37,843 nt of DNA, taken from an uncultured Lachnospiraceae bacterium (lineage in GTDB: Bacteria; Bacillota; Clostridia; Lachnospirales; Lachnospiraceae). The notes under the pieces were generated by a model. It was not told the origin of the DNA. It saw only the letters and a program-made list of their open reading frames with translations, and did no database searches. Numbering within the stretch: the first letter of the stretch is position 1; every line of letters begins with the position of its first letter. Position numbers and translations under genes: made by a program. Below, piece by piece: positions 33,173 through 37,843 of the stretch. The stretch spans positions 1 to 37,843 of the forward strand of contig CAMWKB010000010.1 in assembly GCA_947174705.1 (NCBI GenBank), read 5' to 3'.

Positions 33173-34036
33173 TTATAATGAGAAGATTTGGAAAATTCCC
33201 GCTTCGGGATTTTTAAGAAAAGACATTTTCTTTCCACTTACAGGATGATTAAATTCAAGTTTATACGCACATAGGGCTACCTGCTTTTGACCAAGCAACT
33301 TCGCAAGTTGCGTGGTCTTATCGTCAGCATATTTATAGTCGCCCAAAAGACTCATGCCCGCGTTGCTCATCTGCACCCTTATCTGATGATGCCTGCCTGT
33401 AATCAGCTTAATCTGCGCCAGAGCTATGTCAGTATTTTCATAATCTGCTAAAACGGATGTACCGCCTTCATTTTTTTCACTTGCAATATTATTGTATATC
33501 GCAACGTCGTATTTTTTACAAAAATCCTTAACGGGCATACAGCTAAGCAATCTATAATGCAATTCCGCTCTTTTGGCTCCGTTTTGCTCTTTATTTACAA
33601 CTACTGATATGTTTGATTTATTATCTTTGTAAAGATAATTTACCAACGTTTTTTCGTCTTCTATATTTGTTTCTTCTAAGCTTGATGTTTTTTCAACCCC
33701 TATAACCAACTCTGCCGCCACTATGTCTAAAGCAATCACCGCATAATAATATTTCTCCATCCGCCCATCACTTACCTGCTTGCTAAGATCCCCTGCTGCT
33801 CTCTGGTTCTTGGCAAAAACAAGTATCCCTTCAACAGGTTGGTCAAGACGGTGAATGAGTCCGACATACGGACGTTTATTCGATTTACTGTCTGCCTTAG
33901 ATGCTGTGGCCAGATAATTAGCCACTTCACTCACCATATCACGCTGTCCAACCTTAGCAGTCTGGGTGGCAATTCCTGCCGGTTTATGGCACACTATGAT
34001 ATCTTTATCTTCATACAATATTTGCTCTTTATCCAT
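33173..34036 (-). CDS. RluA-family RNA pseudouridine synthase
   Basis: A 287-residue enzyme that isomerises uridine in rRNA or tRNA. The catalytic HRLD motif is seen in YVGLIHRLDQPVEGILVFAKN, whose Asp is the nucleophile, and the conserved RHHQIRVQMSNAG and LLGDYKY follow. The usual S4 domain is missing, so it belongs to the short RluA-like group, and it carries a roughly 50-residue insert around SLEETNIEDEKTLVNYLYKDNKSNISV. AAAGGA precedes the ATG by 7 bases. Target position unknown. Confidence 0.92.
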   Translation of the reverse strand: MDKEQILYEDKDIIVCHKPAGIATQTAKVGQRDMVSEVANYLATASKADSKSNKRPYVGLIHRLDQPVEGILVFAKNQRAAGDLSKQVSDGRMEKYYYAVIALDIVAAELVIGVEKTSSLEETNIEDEKTLVNYLYKDNKSNISVVVNKEQNGAKRAELHYRLLSCMPVKDFCKKYDVAIYNNIASEKNEGGTSVLADYENTDIALAQIKLITGRHHQIRVQMSNAGMSLLGDYKYADDKTTQLAKLLGQKQVALCAYKLEFNHPVSGKKMSFLKNPEAGIFQIFSL

Positions 34037-34075
34037 TTCGGTATCCTTTTACAGCGCCGCTAATATCCTGATTTT

Positions 34076-34765
34076 CTAAATCTTAAACCGATACCCCACG
34101 CCCCAGATAGTCTCAATATACTGCGGTTTCGTCGTATCAAACTCTATTTTTTCACGGATTTTCTTAATATGCACCGTAACAGTCGCTATATCTCCGATAG
34201 AATCCATGTCCCATATCTCCCTAAAGAGCTCTTCCTTCGTATACACATGGTTTGGATTCTGCGCCAAAAATGATAATAAATCAAATTCCTTAGTTGTAAA
34301 AATCTTCTCTTCGCCGTCTAAATATACACGTCTTGCCGTTTTATCAATTTTTAAGCCACGAATTTCAATTATATCATTTGCCCTCTGGTTGCTTCCTACC
34401 AATCTGTCATAACGCGCCATATGCGCCTTAACCCTTGCCACAAGCTCAGAAGGACTAAAAGGCTTAGTCATATAATCATCGGCACCCAGACCAAGCCCTC
34501 TGATCTTATCAATATCATCTTTTTTCGCAGATACCATTATAATAGGTATATCTTTTTCCTCACGAAGGTTCTTACATACCTCGAAGCCATCCATGCCGGG
34601 CAGCATCAAATCCAGTATCAATAAGTCAAAATCTTCCGACATAGCTCTTTTTAAACCGGCGTCTCCGGTATTCTCGATTACTACCTCGAAATCGCTAAGC
34701 TCCAAATAATCTTTTTCCAAATCGGCAATCGCTTCTTCATCTTCAATAATTAAAATCCTGCTCAT
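34076..34765 (-). CDS. OmpR-family response regulator (VanR-like)
   Basis: A 229-residue regulator: acidic pair ED (8-9), phosphoacceptor Asp52 in LLILDLMLPGMDGFEV, KPFSPSELVARVKAH, and a winged-helix output domain ending in the family pattern IETIWGVGYRFKI. It overlaps the kinase gene by 4 bases (ATGA), and GAGGAGG for its start lies in the kinase end. Unusually, it comes after its kinase. Confidence 0.94.
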   Translation of the reverse strand: MSRILIIEDEEAIADLEKDYLELSDFEVVIENTGDAGLKRAMSEDFDLLILDLMLPGMDGFEVCKNLREEKDIPIIMVSAKKDDIDKIRGLGLGADDYMTKPFSPSELVARVKAHMARYDRLVGSNQRANDIIEIRGLKIDKTARRVYLDGEEKIFTTKEFDLLSFLAQNPNHVYTKEELFREIWDMDSIGDIATVTVHIKKIREKIEFDTTKPQYIETIWGVGYRFKI

Positions 34766-36255
34766 ACGTCATTTACCTCCTCTTGTTCAGGCACTTGATA
34801 TTTTCTGATTACAAAATGCATACATGTTCCTTCCTGCTCTTTACTGGTTGCCCATATATATCCCCCATGATCCTCAATAATTTTCCTGACTATGGAAAGT
34901 CCTATACCGCTTCCGCCCTGGGAAGAATTTCTTGAGGCATCCGTCCTGTAGAAACGCTCGAAAATATTAGGAAGGTCTTTGGCCGCAATACCTTTTCCAT
35001 TGTCTTCTATTTCAACCCGTATAGAGTCTACTTCATCCAGAATACGAATATCAATAATTCCGTCTTCCTTATCCATATATTTTACACTATTACCAATTAT
35101 ATTATCAATAACACGTTTTAACTGTTCCGGATCTGCGATAATCTGTGTATCCGGAGATACCAGATCATCATAATTTAACTTAATATTCTTTGATTCCAAA
35201 TCCAGCCCGACATCTTCTACACAGTCCCCGAAATATTCTGCTACGTTAATACGGTGAAAATTATACGGAATTCTGTTGCTGTCAATTCCCGAGTAAAGGG
35301 TAAGCTCATTAATCAGCCTGTCCATATCATTGGCCTTATTGTAAATGGTTTTAATATACTTATCCATCTTTTCAGGCGTATCGGCCACGCCGTCCATAAT
35401 ACCCTCAACATAGCCTTTAACCGCGGTAATAGGCGTCTTCAGATCATGCGAAATATTACTTATTAATTCCCGGTTCTGTTTCTCATGCTCAAACTTCTCA
35501 TCCGTAGATTCTTTAAGCCGAAGCCTCATATCTTCATAATTTCTATACAGCTCACCGATTTCACCCTTGCCATCACTTGAAAGCCTGTACTCCAGATTTC
35601 CCTCCGCTATATTCTGCATCGCCGTATTCAACTGATTAATCGGTATAAAAACACCCTTTTGCATCCACTGCGTCAAAACCATACTGGTAAAAATAAGGAT
35701 TAAGATAAATGCAAGTATCATATCCACCAGCATCCTTTGTGAAATAAGGGAACTTACTTTAGTAACGATAAAAAAGCTGCCCTCGGCTCCGTCAAGAAAC
35801 CTAAAATCCAGCTGCTTTACGAGCTTCCTCATATCATTATAAAAATAACCACGTTCTGAGCTCGTAATGTCCCTTCCGTATTCCGGAAGCAGGTTAAAAA
35901 TTTTTTCTGCTGCTTTATAATTTCCTGTATAATATATTTCACCATCTTTTCTCACTATAATATAAGAAGAATTCAATGCCAGATTTTTATTAATCTCTTC
36001 CAGATACTCAATGTTCTCCATAATGCTCGAATCTACACGCATATGTTCCCTGATCTCCAAAATAACATCTTCCGTTATCTGGTTATAATTCTCTAACGTA
36101 TTAGTGAAAAAAATATAATTGCTGCTCTCCATCCCCAAATCCGGCTCCGAATTGACCATATAAATCCCGATAGCCGTAAATGCAACCGCAGTAAGCAAAA
36201 GCGGCACCACAATAATTAAAACTGATGTAATAAGCAGTCTGGTCTTAAATTTCAA
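34762..36255 (-). CDS. Sensor histidine kinase (second two-component system)
   Basis: A 497-residue kinase: helices at about 8-33 and 176-196 enclose a 140-residue extracellular sensor, then HAMP (about 197-250), the HisKA box NISHDLKTPITAVKGYVEG (His270) and the ATPase (NIIGNSVKYMDKEDG, DNGKGIAAKDL, GGSGIGLSI). I keep the TTG start at 36255 because the AGGA ribosome site is suitably placed and no in-frame ATG is near. No vanH, vanA or vanX gene is around, so no link to vancomycin resistance is implied. Confidence 0.94.
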   Translation of the reverse strand: MKFKTRLLITSVLIIVVPLLLTAVAFTAIGIYMVNSEPDLGMESSNYIFFTNTLENYNQITEDVILEIREHMRVDSSIMENIEYLEEINKNLALNSSYIIVRKDGEIYYTGNYKAAEKIFNLLPEYGRDITSSERGYFYNDMRKLVKQLDFRFLDGAEGSFFIVTKVSSLISQRMLVDMILAFILILIFTSMVLTQWMQKGVFIPINQLNTAMQNIAEGNLEYRLSSDGKGEIGELYRNYEDMRLRLKESTDEKFEHEKQNRELISNISHDLKTPITAVKGYVEGIMDGVADTPEKMDKYIKTIYNKANDMDRLINELTLYSGIDSNRIPYNFHRINVAEYFGDCVEDVGLDLESKNIKLNYDDLVSPDTQIIADPEQLKRVIDNIIGNSVKYMDKEDGIIDIRILDEVDSIRVEIEDNGKGIAAKDLPNIFERFYRTDASRNSSQGGSGIGLSIVRKIIEDHGGYIWATSKEQEGTCMHFVIRKYQVPEQEEVNDV

Positions 36256-36411
36256 AAAAACTCATCCTTCCCAATTGTATATATGTGTACTATAAATGCT
36301 ATAACAATACGTTCTTATATTAATATACCACAAAATATCCAAATAAAAATAAAGCCATTCATATAATCTTATTAAAAATTTGTAAAATTTTATTTTAAAA
36401 CTTAATTTATA

Positions 36412-36439
36412 TTGACTTTTGTACTTTCTTTGTTATACT
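36412..36439 (+). promoter_or_regulatory. Promoter of perR
   Basis: TTGACT (36412-36417), 16 bases, TATACT (36434-36439) with TG one base upstream. The palindrome directly downstream covers the start site. Confidence 0.6.
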
Positions 36440-36442
36440 AAT

Positions 36443-36461
36443 ATCAGTAATGATTACTGAT
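36443..36461. promoter_or_regulatory. Fur/PerR-type operator at perR
   Basis: ATCAGTAAT-G-ATTACTGAT is a perfect 9-1-9 palindrome (19 bases), the size and symmetry of a Fur/PerR box. It begins 4 bases after the -10, which would allow autorepression. Confidence 0.7.
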
Positions 36462-36469
36462 TTGGAGAG

Positions 36470-36871
36470 ATGAATTTGGCTATTAAATACAGCCGGCAAC
36501 GGCAGGAAATTAAAAATTTTTTAATGTCAAGAAAAGATCACCCTACTGCTGATGTTGTATATATGAATGTCAGACAGCAATATCCTAATATCAGTCTTGG
36601 CACCGTATATAGAAACCTTACTTTATTAGCAGATATGGGCGAAATTACCCGTTTGCACCTTGGAGACGGTGTGGATCATTTTGATGCCGATACCTCGCCC
36701 CATTATCATTTTGTCTGCTCAAAATGCGGGCAGGTCATGGATTTACACATGAATAATATTGACAGCATTGTAGATATCGCAGGCATGAATTTTAATGGAG
36801 AGATTCAAGGCCATATTACTTATTTCTATGGCATCTGCGGTAATTGCAACGAACCAGACGATGAACATTAA
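36470..36871 (+). CDS. perR: Fur-family regulator, PerR-like
   Basis: A 133-residue Fur-family repressor. The DNA-binding half is seen as HPTADVVYMNVRQQYPNISLGTVYRNLTLLADMGEI, and the metal half as HFDADTSPHYHFVCSKCGQVMDL with a second CxxC in YGICGNCN, the two Cys pairs holding structural zinc in PerR/Fur. PerR members sense peroxide by metal-catalysed oxidation. The gene next to it, a rubrerythrin, is a typical PerR target, and a 19-base palindrome lies on its promoter. The ATG at 36470 stands directly on GGAGAG; a TTG six bases later has better spacing, so the true start may be 36476. Confidence 0.88.
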   Translation: MNLAIKYSRQRQEIKNFLMSRKDHPTADVVYMNVRQQYPNISLGTVYRNLTLLADMGEITRLHLGDGVDHFDADTSPHYHFVCSKCGQVMDLHMNNIDSIVDIAGMNFNGEIQGHITYFYGICGNCNEPDDEH

Positions 36872-36904
36872 GATGTGTCCCTATGCTTTGGTTAAACATC
36901 TTAA
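36868..36904 (+). promoter_or_regulatory. Hairpin between perR and rubrerythrin
   Basis: TTAAGATGT (36868-36876) and ACATCTTAA (36896-36904) form a perfect 9-base stem with a 19-base loop overlapping the perR stop codon. It may be a partial terminator or a processing site that sets the level of rubrerythrin mRNA. Confidence 0.45.
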
Positions 36905-36934
36905 AATATAACTTTATTAAAGGAGAGAAAAACT

Positions 36935-37474
36935 ATGAAATATGTATGTCAGGTATGTGGCTATGTACATGAAGGAGATGCAGCACCGGATAAATGTCCT
37001 CAGTGTGGTGCTCCCGCTGAAAAGTTCACAGAGCAGGGAAGCGGAAAAACATGGGCTGCTGAACACGTAGTAGGTGTTGCAAAAGGTGTAAGCGAAGATA
37101 TTCTTGCTGACCTTAGAGCAAACTTTAACGGCGAATGTACAGAAGTTGGTATGTATCTTGCAATGGCAAGAGTTGCTCACAGAGAGGGATATCCTGAAAT
37201 TGGCTTATATTGGGAAAAAGCTGCTTGGGAAGAAGCTGAACATGCTGCTAAATTTGCAGAACTTCTCGGCGAAGTTGTAACAGATTCAACCAAGAAAAAT
37301 CTTGAAATGAGAGTTGAAGCTGAAAACGGCGCTACCGCAGGTAAATTTGACCTTGCAAAACGCGCTAAAGCTGCTAACCTGGATGCAATCCATGATACCG
37401 TTCATGAAATGGCTCGCGACGAGGCTAGACATGGCAAGGCATTTGAGGGACTGCTTAATAGATACTTTGGTTAA
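36935..37474 (+). CDS. Reverse rubrerythrin
   Basis: A 179-residue non-haem di-iron peroxidase. The rubredoxin-like iron site is at the N-terminus ([23 protein letters not shown]), before the four-helix di-iron domain, the order called reverse rubrerythrin in clostridia. The di-iron ligands are seen in [28 protein letters not shown] and [16 protein letters not shown]. It reduces peroxide in the anaerobic cytoplasm. AAAGGAG stands 8 bases before the ATG, with perR 63 bases upstream, so it is probably controlled by that repressor through readthrough or its own promoter. Confidence 0.94.
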   Translation: MKYVCQVCGYVHEGDAAPDKCPQCGAPAEKFTEQGSGKTWAAEHVVGVAKGVSEDILADLRANFNGECTEVGMYLAMARVAHREGYPEIGLYWEKAAWEEAEHAAKFAELLGEVVTDSTKKNLEMRVEAENGATAGKFDLAKRAKAANLDAIHDTVHEMARDEARHGKAFEGLLNRYFG

Positions 37475-37509
37475 TTAAAAATACCGTAAAATCAATCTTT
37501 AAAGACTTT

Positions 37510-37548
37510 AAGGGTATGTTAGAGCAATCTGACATGCCCTTATTCTTC
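37510..37548 (+). terminator. Terminator after rubrerythrin
   Basis: AAGGGTATGT (37510-37519) pairs with ACATGCCCTT (37532-37541), one G-U pair, followed by ATTCTTC. Confidence 0.6.
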
Positions 37549-37585
37549 ATAAGCAGGAAGATTTGCATGGCAAGGAGGTATATTT

Positions 37586-37843
37586 ATGGGAATATGGAAC
37601 CCTTGGCGTGGTTGTCATAGATATAGTACAGGCTGTAAATATTGCTATATCCATAAAGGGGATTATAAAAAAGGAATTGATACAAACATTGTTACGAAAA
37701 CAGAAAAATTTTACGCCCCTATTGAAAAAACAAAAAACGGAGCTTATAAAATGAAATCCGGTCAAACGGTTTATGTGTGCTTTTCATCAGATTTCTTAAT
37801 AGAGGACGCTGATAAGTGGCGTACTGAATGTTGGGAAATGATA
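37586..37843 (+). CDS. DUF5131 family protein, partial at right edge
   Basis: The first 86 codons of an open frame that runs off the window. It starts at ATG 37586 with AAGGAGG 9 bases upstream. The opening IWNPWRGCHRYSTGCKYCY is the signature of DUF5131 (phage Gp37/Gp68-like) proteins, with Cys spacing C-x6-C-x2-C resembling an iron-sulfur or radical-SAM type site, and the segment TVYVCFSSDFLIEDADKWR matches the family. Function of the family is not known. Confidence 0.85.
   Translation, partial: MGIWNPWRGCHRYSTGCKYCYIHKGDYKKGIDTNIVTKTEKFYAPIEKTKNGAYKMKSGQTVYVCFSSDFLIEDADKWRTECWEMI

Noticed and set aside
34076-36255. Vancomycin resistance regulator VanR/VanS
   Set aside because: The resemblance is only to the general OmpR family pair, and no vanH, vanA or vanX genes are near.

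Overview
The window looks like a chromosomal segment of an anaerobic, Gram-positive Clostridia, most like a gut Lachnospiraceae. The reasons are its AT-rich sequence, strong GGAGG-type ribosome binding sites with many GTG/TTG starts, a lipobox substrate-binding protein, a class II GalT, a type 3 ProRS, two BlaI/BlaR1-type regulator pairs, OmpR-type two-component systems and a PerR/reverse-rubrerythrin oxygen-defence pair. This is inferred from gene content; no marker gene was compared.

Layout. 1-4140 is an accessory stretch. It holds the N-terminal part of a PD-(D/E)XK (Mrr-like) nuclease protein running off the left edge, a decayed XRE regulator, a Vat/CatB-type xenobiotic acetyltransferase with a MATE exporter behind a leader peptide that can pair with the acetyltransferase start codon, and an EcsC-family protein. 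4200-8800 (minus) has a membrane-anchored GH25 muramidase followed without a visible terminator by galK and galT. 8820-10290 has an MNT antitoxin gene whose HEPN partner is wrecked, tRNA-Gly(TCC), a FUSC/ArAE-like membrane protein, and a tRNA-derived fragment built into a terminator. 10283-16900 (minus) has a membrane-anchored amidase and two blaI-blaR1 pairs, each with its own dyad lying on its promoter. 16972-18390 is an orphan membrane-fusion protein. 18400-18600 is a large nested palindrome.

18599-25031 is a sugar-type ABC importer (two permeases and an 802-residue binding protein with an Asp-box N-terminal domain), divergent from a two-component system. 25070-26500 is proS. 26672-31918 is a translationally overlapping three-gene operon: a winged-helix-like protein, an SF1-like ATPase lacking the second helicase domain but carrying a zinc-ribbon tail, and an O-antigen-ligase-like membrane protein. 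32042-36255 has an AI-2E-type transporter, an RluA-type pseudouridine synthase and a sensor kinase/response regulator pair with the kinase first. 36470-37474 has perR and rubrerythrin, and the right edge cuts a DUF5131 gene.

The strongest leads are the translational attenuator ahead of the acetyltransferase (1079-1156), the overlapping wHTH / truncated-helicase-zinc-ribbon / membrane-protein operon (26672-31918), and the insulated operators of the two BlaI paralogues with a possible third dyad at the amidase gene.
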